This document shows positions 17,201 through 22,091 of a stretch of 22,091 nt of DNA, in pieces. The stretch is from an uncultured Clostridium sp. (GTDB lineage Bacteria; Bacillota; Clostridia; TANB77; CAG-508), in assembly GCA_900553405.1 (NCBI GenBank), contig USDF01000027.1:1-22091 (forward strand), in the 5' to 3' direction. The notes under the pieces were generated by a model. The model was not told the DNA's origin. It saw only the letters and a list, made by a program, of their open reading frames with translations, and ran no database searches. Both the position numbers and the translations under genes were made by a program. How positions within the stretch are numbered: position 1 is the first letter of the stretch; the number at the start of each line of letters is the position of its first letter.

Positions 17201-19498
17201 CCTTGCTATTTGAAAGTCTCCTCTAATCCATCTATGAAGTCTTGCTTTAAAACTCAAATAATTAGTCGGATAGCCATCCATTAGTAATATATCTGAACAA
17301 AGTCCTGCTCTTAAATAGCTTCCCTCTAATAAATCATGACTTAAAACTGTATTTTCTGGAATTTCATTTGATAACACCTCTGAAAATACCTTTAAATCGT
17401 AAATTCCCTTTCCTGTAAATATTCCTTCGTCAAAATTATCTTGGTATACATCTGATATTGCATTTGTATATAAGTCTGTTCCTCCGCTACCTGCAAATAT
17501 TTTTGTAAATAGATTTTTATTTGCCGCTTCTAAATTAATTCCAACACGCGGTTGCATTAACCCATGTCCATCTATTACTAAATCTTTTTTATTATTAAGT
17601 ACAGGTTTATTTAGAATATGGGCCATTGCTCCAATTAATTCTAGACCACTATTTAGTATAAGGTTAGTGTCCGCATCTAAAGTAATTATATATTTTATAA
17701 ATGGTATATCTATTTTTTCTAGCGTATTTACTAAAAATGGACTTTCTATTTTTCCCAATAAATAATCATTAAATTGATTTAATAAGCCTCTCTTTCTTTC
17801 CCAACCTAAATAACATTCTTCTTCACCATTCCAAAGACGTTTTCTATAAACAAAATGAAATTTTGGTATAGTATTTTCTTCCTTATATTTTTCGTTCAAT
17901 ATTTGTACTTGTTTTATTCCTTCATTAATTACTTCTTCATCAAAAGGTTCTTCTTTATTTGGTCCTGAAGAGCAATCGCCAAGTAGTGCAAAATATAGGT
18001 TCTCGCTTTTATTTGCTAAATAATAAACTTCTAATTTTTTTACTAACTCTTCTACTTTTTCTTTACTTTTTAAAATTGTCGGAATAACAACAAATGTAGA
18101 ATATTCTTTTGGAACACCTGAATAAAAATCCAGTTTTGGTATAAGTTTTGGCTTAACTACTTTTCCTAATATATATTGAACAACTTGTACCACAATTTCT
18201 TGAATAGGAAAAATTAAAGTAATTCCTAATATTATTGTTAAAATCGCATTTCTTAATTGTTTTTGTATATTACACATAAATACAATATCAATTATTAAAG
18301 AAGCTACCCAAATTAATATTATATAATATTTCGCCTTACTATTATTTTCTTTAATTTTCTCGCCATTTTGTTGTAATACTTTATATAATTTGTGTTTACC
18401 TTTATCTATTAAGTAATAACCAATATGCGCTTCTTTTGTATTTTCATTTCCGTTACTTGCAAGCTCTAAAACCTTTTTTGCAATATAAATTTCTGCAATT
18501 TTAGTCTTTTTAGCAATCTCTTTTATTGTATTTCTATAGTATTCCTTTGTTTTATAATCCATTTTTGTGTAAACATTTGCTGGGTCCTGTTTTAATATTT
18601 CTTCTACTCCATTTACTTCTTCAAAGATAGATAAAAAGTCAATTCGAAGTAATTCTTTCATACTAGTAATACAATTTGCCATACTAACTTTTTTTACAGC
18701 AATATCATAATGTTCTTTCTTTACTACCTCCTCGATAGTAGTTCCCATTTTGTTTACTTGTTCTTCCAATATATTTAAAAATGGAATAGCAATTCTTCCT
18801 TGCTTATTTAATCTATAAGAAAGATACTCTATAAAAGGATATTTCATCTCACCATATCCTTTTACACGTGCTCTATATTCTGTAAGATTTTTATATTTTA
18901 AGTCTTCTTTTTTTTCTACTAGTCTTTCAAAAATGTTTTCTACTCTATACTTTTGCATTTGACTAAAATAAATTTTTTCACATATATCGCTAATTCCTTG
19001 TATTAGGGCTATTTGCATAAAAATATTTAGGTTCCATATTTCTTCCATGCTAAGTGTCTTTTTTCTTTGATATGCTGAAAGAAAACTACTAATATTTTTG
19101 GCATCTATACGACTATCTGTGTAACTTACAATTTCAAATGCTAAAACATAAATTCTTGCAAAACCTTTGTATGTTCCATTTGCAATACCTAAAAAGTTTT
19201 TATATTTTTTTAAAGGCATTTGATTAATAATTGTTTTTACAGTTTCTTCAATAATGTAAAAATTGTCTAATAACCATTCACCTGCTGGATGAATGGGAAT
19301 ACCTAATTTTATATGCTCATCTAATAAATGATAGACCTCCGAAATTTTAGCAAAATTCTCTTTTACTTTTGGTATAGGGTATGTTTGCTTTTCACTATTT
19401 TTTTGTAAAACATGATCAGAAGCCAATTTTTCTAAATATTGCTCTAAACCATATTTATCTAAATTAGCTCCTTTTAAATTTAAGTTTTTATATTCCAT
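11219..19498 (-). CDS. ndvB: Cyclic beta-1,2-glucan synthase (GT84 + cyclization domain + GH94)
   Basis: This 2759-residue membrane enzyme (NdvB/ChvB/Cgs type) builds beta-1,2-glucan from UDP-glucose and closes it into rings; family proteins are about 2800 residues. An N-terminal region (1-385) precedes two transmembrane segments (391-411, 417-440). The GT84 domain (about 460-790) has D608 and D610 in TLDADT, SHDLLEGSYLRAG and HRWIRGDFQ with W757. Four more segments follow (about 803-820, 823-841, 930-945, 951-973), six in all as in Brucella Cgs. A glucoamylase-like/GH189-type cyclization domain spans about 1010-1395 (TSSTNIGLAFLSIISSYDLG). The GH94 part has two N-terminal sandwich regions (about 1430-1730, 1930-2170) and a helical barrel. 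That barrel carries the catalytic-Asp motif GSGDWNDG (2401-2408) and later GRGGWTWYTGSSSWMYEAG. AAGGAG precedes the ATG. The gene lies 65 bases after the BofC-like gene and was probably co-transcribed with it. Confidence 0.92.
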   Translation of the reverse strand: MEYKNLNLKGANLDKYGLEQYLEKLASDHVLQKNSEKQTYPIPKVKENFAKISEVYHLLDEHIKLGIPIHPAGEWLLDNFYIIEETVKTIINQMPLKKYKNFLGIANGTYKGFARIYVLAFEIVSYTDSRIDAKNISSFLSAYQRKKTLSMEEIWNLNIFMQIALIQGISDICEKIYFSQMQKYRVENIFERLVEKKEDLKYKNLTEYRARVKGYGEMKYPFIEYLSYRLNKQGRIAIPFLNILEEQVNKMGTTIEEVVKKEHYDIAVKKVSMANCITSMKELLRIDFLSIFEEVNGVEEILKQDPANVYTKMDYKTKEYYRNTIKEIAKKTKIAEIYIAKKVLELASNGNENTKEAHIGYYLIDKGKHKLYKVLQQNGEKIKENNSKAKYYIILIWVASLIIDIVFMCNIQKQLRNAILTIILGITLIFPIQEIVVQVVQYILGKVVKPKLIPKLDFYSGVPKEYSTFVVIPTILKSKEKVEELVKKLEVYYLANKSENLYFALLGDCSSGPNKEEPFDEEVINEGIKQVQILNEKYKEENTIPKFHFVYRKRLWNGEEECYLGWERKRGLLNQFNDYLLGKIESPFLVNTLEKIDIPFIKYIITLDADTNLILNSGLELIGAMAHILNKPVLNNKKDLVIDGHGLMQPRVGINLEAANKNLFTKIFAGSGGTDLYTNAISDVYQDNFDEGIFTGKGIYDLKVFSEVLSNEIPENTVLSHDLLEGSYLRAGLCSDILLMDGYPTNYLSFKARLHRWIRGDFQIARWSGNKIIDKKLREKNNPLNTLSRYKIIDNLIRALTPVFSMLSLIILFTTKLFLNFKVGVFAWLIVIWAMFPLILDIANRIIYKKEGQMHTKSFSPRIYSLFASFIRGVLSLISLPDKAYFSLDAIIRTIYRQKISKKHFLEWTTSEDAEKLAKNNLISYYKSMFANVVFGVVGIIYSIANKKETMYIFLFILSLLWLIAPFAFWYISKKEEKQQAINKVTNKEKEYLNNIGEKTWLFFKESITKENNYLPPDNYQEDRTPYFVNRTSSTNIGLAFLSIISSYDLGYETLESTLELLNNMLVTVNELPKWNGHLYNWYNIKTLEPLIPRYISTVDSGNFVGYVYVLKQFYKDIKEKIVTGQIELDIETKEKLLGFIPDWADQKVEDIPIANADFSKLYDEEKGLFSIGFNIEENKLTDSYYDLLASEARSASFVAISKKDIPSKHWGHLSRTMTAINGYNGLISWSGTAFEYLMPNVIIKQEEGSLLDESIKFMLMSQKEYAKKLGIPWGFSETAYYLKDLNNNYQYKAIGIPWLGLKRGLEEDMVVASYASFMALLIEPKEVIANLKELEKQGIYNQYGFYESMDYTPIRMPKGKKQMPIKTYMAHHQALILLSINNFFNDNILQKRFMENPEIEATSILLQEVMPENRIITKEEKIKPVKITYQDYENYAQRVFTKTKETLPICNIISNDNYSIVMDVKGKGYSKYKNYLINKYNVTEDETEEQGILFYLKNIKNKRIWSINNRNDNIKADKYEIVFTEDSDKIKRTDGAIKSTCKVTIASTNEKTPVEIRNLELQNNGVENETIEITSVLEPALASQTEYNSHPAFQKLFLIYEYLEDENIFIIKRKDRKNTEKGLYLAVSLYTNDNVIGDLEYEIDKEKFVGRNNFEVPTMVKNSKPFSKRIDLVTDPILALRRTICLEPEQIANFSLIICASENREEVIQNIKQYQREEEIKKAFELSIAKADTEARYLRLNAKQIVTYQKILGYLLFENPIQSKEKYSKKYYPKEELWKYGISGDLPILLVKISSSNEKDNLEEILKAYEFFRLKNVEIDLVILNEEPNSYEKYTKETIQNTIMNLNLSYVQNIRGGIYVLENEDFEVVEFYSNLIIDTKKGPVARQLEDLEDEYLENIKQIEEKIKTNFEGFEEEKSKISLPENLLYNNEYGGFSQDRSKYKMIVDKENRLPTVWSHVMANDTFGTLVTEAGGGFTWSKNSGLNKLTAWSNNQVLDTPSEVIYMQDAQSLNTWSVTLNPMPDEKQYEVEYGFGYANYRHSSMQIEQNLTTFVPEKDNIKVSLLELKNLSPKKKKLNFVYYIKPVLGENKLQTKDYINLDFKENDNMITLENKTNTDFKEIIYVSCNEKIKSYTADKKFFFGKGNISNPEALKKVSLNNKNSLGKDGIVAIQIEVELESFEKKKISFMLGSEQSLIDCQDKVYKYSKVEKAEEELEKVRRCWEEFLGRVQVETPMESFNILMNGWLIYQTISCRLKARSGFYQSGGAFGFRDQLQDTIALKYFSPEIIKKQIIKHSKHQFIEGDVEHWWHEETSRGIRTKFSDDLLWLVYLVEEYIENTGDYSILEEKTNYIVGEILGESTDERYDRYESSNIEESIFMHCERAIERSLKFGENGLPKIGSGDWNDGFSEVGNKGKGESVWLGFFLYNVLQRWILICEEKKQELENEDNVVTGSIDIQNKELEKQNAQDEKSVSETIELENKIQKYQKIVENLKKALNNNAWDGRWFRRAYTDNGDILGTIQNEECKIDGISQSWSVISKAGDNDKKYISMESLENHLVDKESGIIKLLDPPFEKSKLEPGYIKAYLPGTRENGGQYTHAAIWAIIAEAMLGFGDKAVELFRMINPIEHARTKETASKYKVEPYVVAADIYGQKNLAGRGGWTWYTGSSSWMYEAGLHYILGLTINKGYLSINPCISADWKEYKIRYKYGNSIYNIKVENYNRKNTGVETMIVNGYVIEDKKVKLSEDGGIYNIEIIM

Positions 19499-19511
19499 TA
19501 AAATTACTCCT

Positions 19512-19542
19512 TAGCAATATGTTATGCACATATTATTTGCTA
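19512..19542 (-). promoter_or_regulatory. Hairpin in the leader of the glucan synthase gene, abutting its ribosome site
   Basis: On the minus strand TAGCA-AATA-ATATGT pairs with ACATAT-TGCTA around a 5-base loop, with a 4-base bulge on one side. The right arm runs directly into the AAGGAG ribosome site, so folding could influence translation start. There is no T-run after it, so it is not a normal terminator. Confidence 0.4.
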
Positions 19543-19563
19543 GAAGTGGAAAATTTATGCACA

Positions 19564-20145
19564 TTATTCATAATCTTCTAAAGTTAAACTTAAGTTTTCT
19601 TTTCCTATTATTTCTATTCCATTTTTTAAACTTTGTCTATCTGTTTCCGGAAGATATGTTGTAACAATTTGTGTTGTTTCTTTTAATTTTTCTTTTCCTT
19701 CATTATCTTTTCTATATATTGCAATATAACCATTATTTTCTTTTAGTAAATAATGCTCATCACAAATTCCTTCTTTTTCTTGATAAAATACAATATTATT
19801 TGCTGTAAAATTCTCTATTTTATAATCTTTGTATTTGTCTTGCATTTCTATTTCAGTTTTATTCACTAATTCTTCTGGTATATTTTCTCTTTTAGTAGTT
19901 GTGTGTTTACAGCCTTTATAATAGGTTTTAAACTCAAATAAGCAATTTGGTGAAGCCTTAACTTCTGCGTAAGAAGTTGAAATTATTTCTATACCATTTT
20001 GAAGATTTTGCTCTGTACTTACTAGTTTAGTTTCTACCTTTTGCTCGTCTTTTATTGAATTTTTACTAATAAAAATTCCTACTATAACTCCTAAAACAAT
20101 AATTGCACAAATTCCTAATATAATCCACACATAATTTTTTCTCAT
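19564..20145 (-). CDS. BofC-like membrane-anchored extracytoplasmic protein
   Basis: This 193-residue protein has an N-terminal signal anchor (MRKNYVWIILGICAIIVLGV, about residues 5-27) and a soluble domain outside the membrane. The soluble part resembles BofC of Bacillus, the intermembrane regulator of the SpoIVB/sigma-K checkpoint. It shows KGCKHTTTKRENIPEEL, then GICDEHYLLKENNGYIAIYR, then TYLPETDRQSLKNGIEIIG and a terminal LTLEDYE, as in the BofC C-terminal domain family. Three cysteines lie in the soluble part. The string NGIEII occurs twice, near residue 50 and near residue 175. GAGAGG lies 13 bases before the ATG, a rather long spacing. The gene is directly upstream of the glucan synthase gene, so a non-sporulation envelope role is also possible. 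BofC orthology is an inference from motif order. Confidence 0.65.
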   Translation of the reverse strand: MRKNYVWIILGICAIIVLGVIVGIFISKNSIKDEQKVETKLVSTEQNLQNGIEIISTSYAEVKASPNCLFEFKTYYKGCKHTTTKRENIPEELVNKTEIEMQDKYKDYKIENFTANNIVFYQEKEGICDEHYLLKENNGYIAIYRKDNEGKEKLKETTQIVTTYLPETDRQSLKNGIEIIGKENLSLTLEDYE

Positions 20146-20220
20146 ATTATACTCAATTCCTCTCTCTATTGTTTTTTCCTTTAGTATGGAATTTTTTTAG
20201 TAAAAATATACCAATTTTAC

Positions 20221-20272
20221 ACAAAAATATAGCGCATAAATTTTTATTATTTAAAAAATCTATGCACTATAT
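20221..20272 (-). terminator. Intrinsic terminator downstream of the pilin-like gene
   Basis: A long inverted repeat (ATATAGCGCATA at 20227-20238 against TATGCACTATAT at 20261-20272, plus inner A/T pairs, two mismatches) is followed on the minus strand by ATTTTTGT. It lies about 80 bases after the stop of 20351-21931. Confidence 0.6.
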
Positions 20273-20295
20273 AATAGACTATCTACATTATTATA

Positions 20296-20350
20296 AAAAG
20301 TGTCTCAAGTGTTCCGATTTCGGAACGAAAAGGACCGTCCCTAGTGTTCA
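20296..20350. repeat. REP-like / hairpin element just after the pilin-like gene
   Basis: This GC-richer stretch contains the palindrome GTTCCGATTTCGGAAC (20311-20326; six-bp stem and four-base loop, or seven and two). It also has a near-palindromic AGGACCGTCCCT (20331-20342) and a repeated GAACACT motif read on the minus strand. The words resemble REP-like extragenic repeats (GGGACGG ... AACACT) that I associate with Clostridial genomes. Its place downstream of a suspected variable region also recalls the hairpins that follow DGR variable regions. The rest of the gap 20146-20350 holds the terminator and no gene. Confidence 0.5.
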
Positions 20351-21931
20351 CTACATTGTATATGGATTTCCGCTTGTTCCATTTCCTCCTGTTATTTTGA
20401 TGTCTGATTTTAAAGCAAAACAAGAACGAAGGCCAAACGTGTACGATTCACCACTAGTAATGCCGCCGCTGCTCACATCGCACAAGCCGGCGTCAATCAA
20501 GTAGCCGCCAGGGTGCAAAGCACGCACGCGGAAATCGTAGCTAGAAGAATTCGAATACACATAGCGGGACGCTAGCCAGTACATTTCTCCTGTTTTCATT
20601 ATATTTAAGCTTTTCATTTGTGTTTGGTCTGTTGTATAGTTTGTATCAGTTTCTTTCATATTATTTGCTCCTGATACTGATGAAGTAAATTGTAATTGTA
20701 CTGGTCCTGCATTCTCTGAATTTTTATTTGTAAATGTTCCATTTTTATTTGTTGGTACACTTCCTACGCATCTTGCATCTGTGGCATATGCTCTATTTAA
20801 ATATTTTCCTGCCTCGCTATTTAATGTTGTTATTGCATTGTTGTAAGAAGCACTTCCAGTAGCCCAGTCACTTCCTCCTAAGGTTACATCTGCTATATTT
20901 TTATCTGTTACTATTTGTAAACCATATTCTGAATTTGCAGTATATAATACTCTACATGTTACTACTCCGTTTGTTCCTACACTGCTTACTCCTGTATTGT
21001 AATTTATATAAACTCCTGCTGTTAAATCTTTTATTGTTATTTCTTTTACTGTTATAGTTTTTGTTATAACTTTTGTTGCATATCCTGCTTTACTTGCCCT
21101 TATTGATACACTATACGTATTTGCTCCGTTTACCTTTGGTATTGTACTACTAAATGCTCCTCCATCTATTGAGTACTCTACTGTTGCATCTGTTGGAGTT
21201 ACTTTTACATTTGATACAGCATCATGGTCATTTCCATCATAAGTTCCTGTATATGCATCTACGCTTAATGTTATCGTTCCATTTTCTACTGTTGCTTTAT
21301 ATACTGTTTTTTGCTCTGCATATTCTCCATTTGCTGCTGATGTTACTATTATTTTTACTGTCCCTGCTACATTTTGTGGTATTACAGTTACCGTTGTTCC
21401 ACTTATAGTTGCTTTTGCTATATTCTCATTTTCTGACTTTACAGATAACTCTCCTCCTGATATATTTTTTACTACTTCAAATGTTCCTGTAGTTGGATAC
21501 ACATATGTTCCACTTATTGCTGATAACTCTATTCCTCCTGCTTCTCCTTTGTAATCTGTTTTTAGATTTCCATTTCCTTCATCTGTTATTGTGAATTTAT
21601 ATTTTCCATCTACTATTATTTCTGCTGTTTTATCATCTATTTTTTCTATATCATCTACTTGATATTCTTCTTTTACTTTTTCTAACTCTTCCAAGTAGTC
21701 ATCTAAAGTTATTTCAAATTTGTCTAATAGTATCTTAGATTTTATCAATTCTAATTTCTCTTGTGCCGTTGCTACACTTGTTACTGCTTTTGCTTCTTTG
21801 GCTCTTCCTACTATTCCATTCTCTCCAAATATTAAAGATAAACTTATTCCAGCTAATATTATTAATACTATTATTGTTACTACTAGGCTTACTAAGGTTA
21901 TACCTTTACTTTGTTTTAACTTCTGTTTCAT
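20351..21931 (-). CDS. Prepilin-like surface protein with Ig-like domains and C-type-lectin-like C-terminus; candidate DGR target
   Basis: This 526-residue protein starts MKQKLKQSKGITLVSLVVTI, a type IV prepilin-like N-terminus. The likely processing site is after the Gly, with Ser where most pilins have Glu at +5. The hydrophobic helix covers about residues 10-35. A helical, charged segment (45-110) follows. Two Ig-like beta-rich regions come next (about 130-214 and 219-300; the second has EYSIDGGAFSSTIPKVNGA). The C-terminal domain (about 300-526) is threaded by YWLASRYVYSN, FRVRALHPGGYL and GLRSCFALKSDIKI, with terminal GGNGTSGNPYTM. That pattern resembles DUF6273/C-type-lectin-like ends of Clostridial surface proteins. 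Codons for residues 451-504 have quite different base composition from the rest. The protein probably sits on the cell surface; the ligand is unknown. GAAAGGG precedes the ATG. Confidence 0.8.
   Translation of the reverse strand: MKQKLKQSKGITLVSLVVTIIVLIILAGISLSLIFGENGIVGRAKEAKAVTSVATAQEKLELIKSKILLDKFEITLDDYLEELEKVKEEYQVDDIEKIDDKTAEIIVDGKYKFTITDEGNGNLKTDYKGEAGGIELSAISGTYVYPTTGTFEVVKNISGGELSVKSENENIAKATISGTTVTVIPQNVAGTVKIIVTSAANGEYAEQKTVYKATVENGTITLSVDAYTGTYDGNDHDAVSNVKVTPTDATVEYSIDGGAFSSTIPKVNGANTYSVSIRASKAGYATKVITKTITVKEITIKDLTAGVYINYNTGVSSVGTNGVVTCRVLYTANSEYGLQIVTDKNIADVTLGGSDWATGSASYNNAITTLNSEAGKYLNRAYATDARCVGSVPTNKNGTFTNKNSENAGPVQLQFTSSVSGANNMKETDTNYTTDQTQMKSLNIMKTGEMYWLASRYVYSNSSSYDFRVRALHPGGYLIDAGLCDVSSGGITSGESYTFGLRSCFALKSDIKITGGNGTSGNPYTM
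20405..20586 (-). other. Candidate DGR variable region (GC-rich, adenine-poor block in the pilin-like gene)
   Basis: Hand counts give 87 G+C in 160 bases at 20421-20580 (about 54%) against 27 in 100 at 20601-20700. Coding-strand adenine is 23 of 160 against 50 of 100. The shift is abrupt, stays in frame, and covers YWLASRYV through GLRSC. In known DGRs, mutagenesis replaces template adenines (mostly AAC/AAY codons) in the C-terminal lectin-fold region of the target gene. That would deplete adenine in the same way. No reverse transcriptase, accessory gene or template repeat was found in this window, so it would have to act from elsewhere in the genome. Confidence 0.6.
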
Positions 21932-21988
21932 TAGTTTTTTCCCTTTCGTTTCTTAAATCATTAATTATTTTTTCTACTTATAAACAGT

Positions 21989-22020
21989 TAAGGTTGGACT
22001 TTTTTATGCATCCAACCTTA
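21989..22020 (-). terminator. Inverted repeat downstream of the right-edge gene, possible terminator
   Basis: TAAGGTTGGA (21989-21998) pairs perfectly with TCCAACCTTA (22011-22020) around a 12-base loop. It follows the stop of the right-edge gene by about 20 bases. The T-run after the stem on the minus strand is weak (it is stronger on the plus strand), so terminator strength is uncertain. Confidence 0.5.
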
Positions 22021-22039
22021 TTTTAGCTTTTCTTTATGT

Positions 22040-22091
22040 TTATTTTTCTAGTCTAAAGTCATATGCATTTGCATAACTTTCTGTTATTGAT
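22040..22091 (-). CDS. C-terminal fragment of an upstream gene cut by the window edge
   Basis: The minus-strand frame ends SITESYANAYDFRLEK then TAA at 22040-22042. Only 16 complete codons and a stop are inside the window, and no start is visible. The frame is supported by the inverted repeat about 20 bases after its stop and by the orderly spacing to the next gene. The family cannot be named from this piece. Its position beside a pilin-like gene makes another surface protein of the same cluster a reasonable guess. Confidence 0.45.
   Translation of the reverse strand, partial: SITESYANAYDFRLEK

Noticed and set aside
11992..17213. Several plus-strand reading frames inside the glucan synthase gene
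   Set aside because: They are Leu/Phe/Ser-rich shadows of an AT-rich minus-strand gene, without ribosome sites or recognisable motifs.
20405..20586. Sequencing chimera or assembly error explaining the GC-rich block
   Set aside because: The reading frame continues without stop or shift and the encoded residues fit the domain (YWLASR to GLRSC), so a junction artefact is unlikely, though not excluded.
21154..21408. Leu/His-rich plus-strand frame inside the pilin-like gene
   Set aside because: Its composition is the antisense image of Ig-like repeat codons; it has no start signals or family resemblance.
20146..22091. Reverse transcriptase, accessory protein or template repeat of a DGR
   Set aside because: I read both strands for a second copy of the variable block or an RT motif and found none in the window; any such genes must be elsewhere.

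Overview
The window reads as chromosome from an AT-rich, probably anaerobic, low-GC Gram-positive bacterium (Bacillota, most likely class Clostridia). Three things point there: lepB-holB-ricT synteny, a BofC-like protein, and a four-subunit 2-oxoacid:ferredoxin oxidoreductase with ferredoxins. Nearly all genes start behind GGAGG-like ribosome sites, and sigma-A-type promoters with 17-18 bp spacers can be read in several gaps. No tRNA, rRNA, CRISPR array, transposase or reverse transcriptase gene is visible.

Layout. At 1-698 is the 5' part of a pilin-like surface protein gene (minus strand), followed by cca (822-2051, minus). The gap 2052-2418 holds divergent promoters flanking a tandem array of about 32-bp repeats. 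The plus-strand operon porC-porD-porA-porB (2419-5598) encodes a pyruvate-type 2-oxoacid:ferredoxin oxidoreductase. It converges on the minus-strand group lepB-holB-ricT-ferredoxin (8411 down to 5733), with a bidirectional terminator between them. The 57-residue ferredoxin gene is small and easily missed. Next, all on the minus strand, come a response regulator and its PAS/HAMP sensor kinase (10762 down to 8534), separated by a terminator-like hairpin, and an 88-residue two-helix membrane protein (10880-11146).

The largest gene (11219-19498, 2759 codons) encodes a cyclic beta-1,2-glucan synthase with a GT84 glycosyltransferase, a cyclization (glucoamylase-like) domain and a GH94 phosphorylase-like part. 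It is preceded by a BofC-like membrane-anchored protein gene (19564-20145). At the right end is a second pilin-like surface protein (20351-21931), and the last 52 bases hold the C-terminus of a further minus-strand gene.

The most interesting signal is in the C-terminal end of the 20351-21931 gene. There, a block of about 160 bp is about 54% G+C (hand count) against about 27% in the adjacent 100 bp, and adenine on the coding strand drops from about 50% to about 14%. The block sits in a predicted C-type-lectin-like C-terminal domain and is followed downstream by a short perfect hairpin. This is what an adenine-mutagenized variable region of a diversity-generating retroelement would look like. 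No reverse transcriptase or template repeat lies in this window, so the call is an inference.

Together the genes cover energy metabolism (Por plus ferredoxins), core housekeeping (Cca, HolB, RicT, signal peptidase), envelope signalling (two-component system) and cell-surface products (beta-1,2-glucan and pilin-like proteins, one of them possibly hypervariable).
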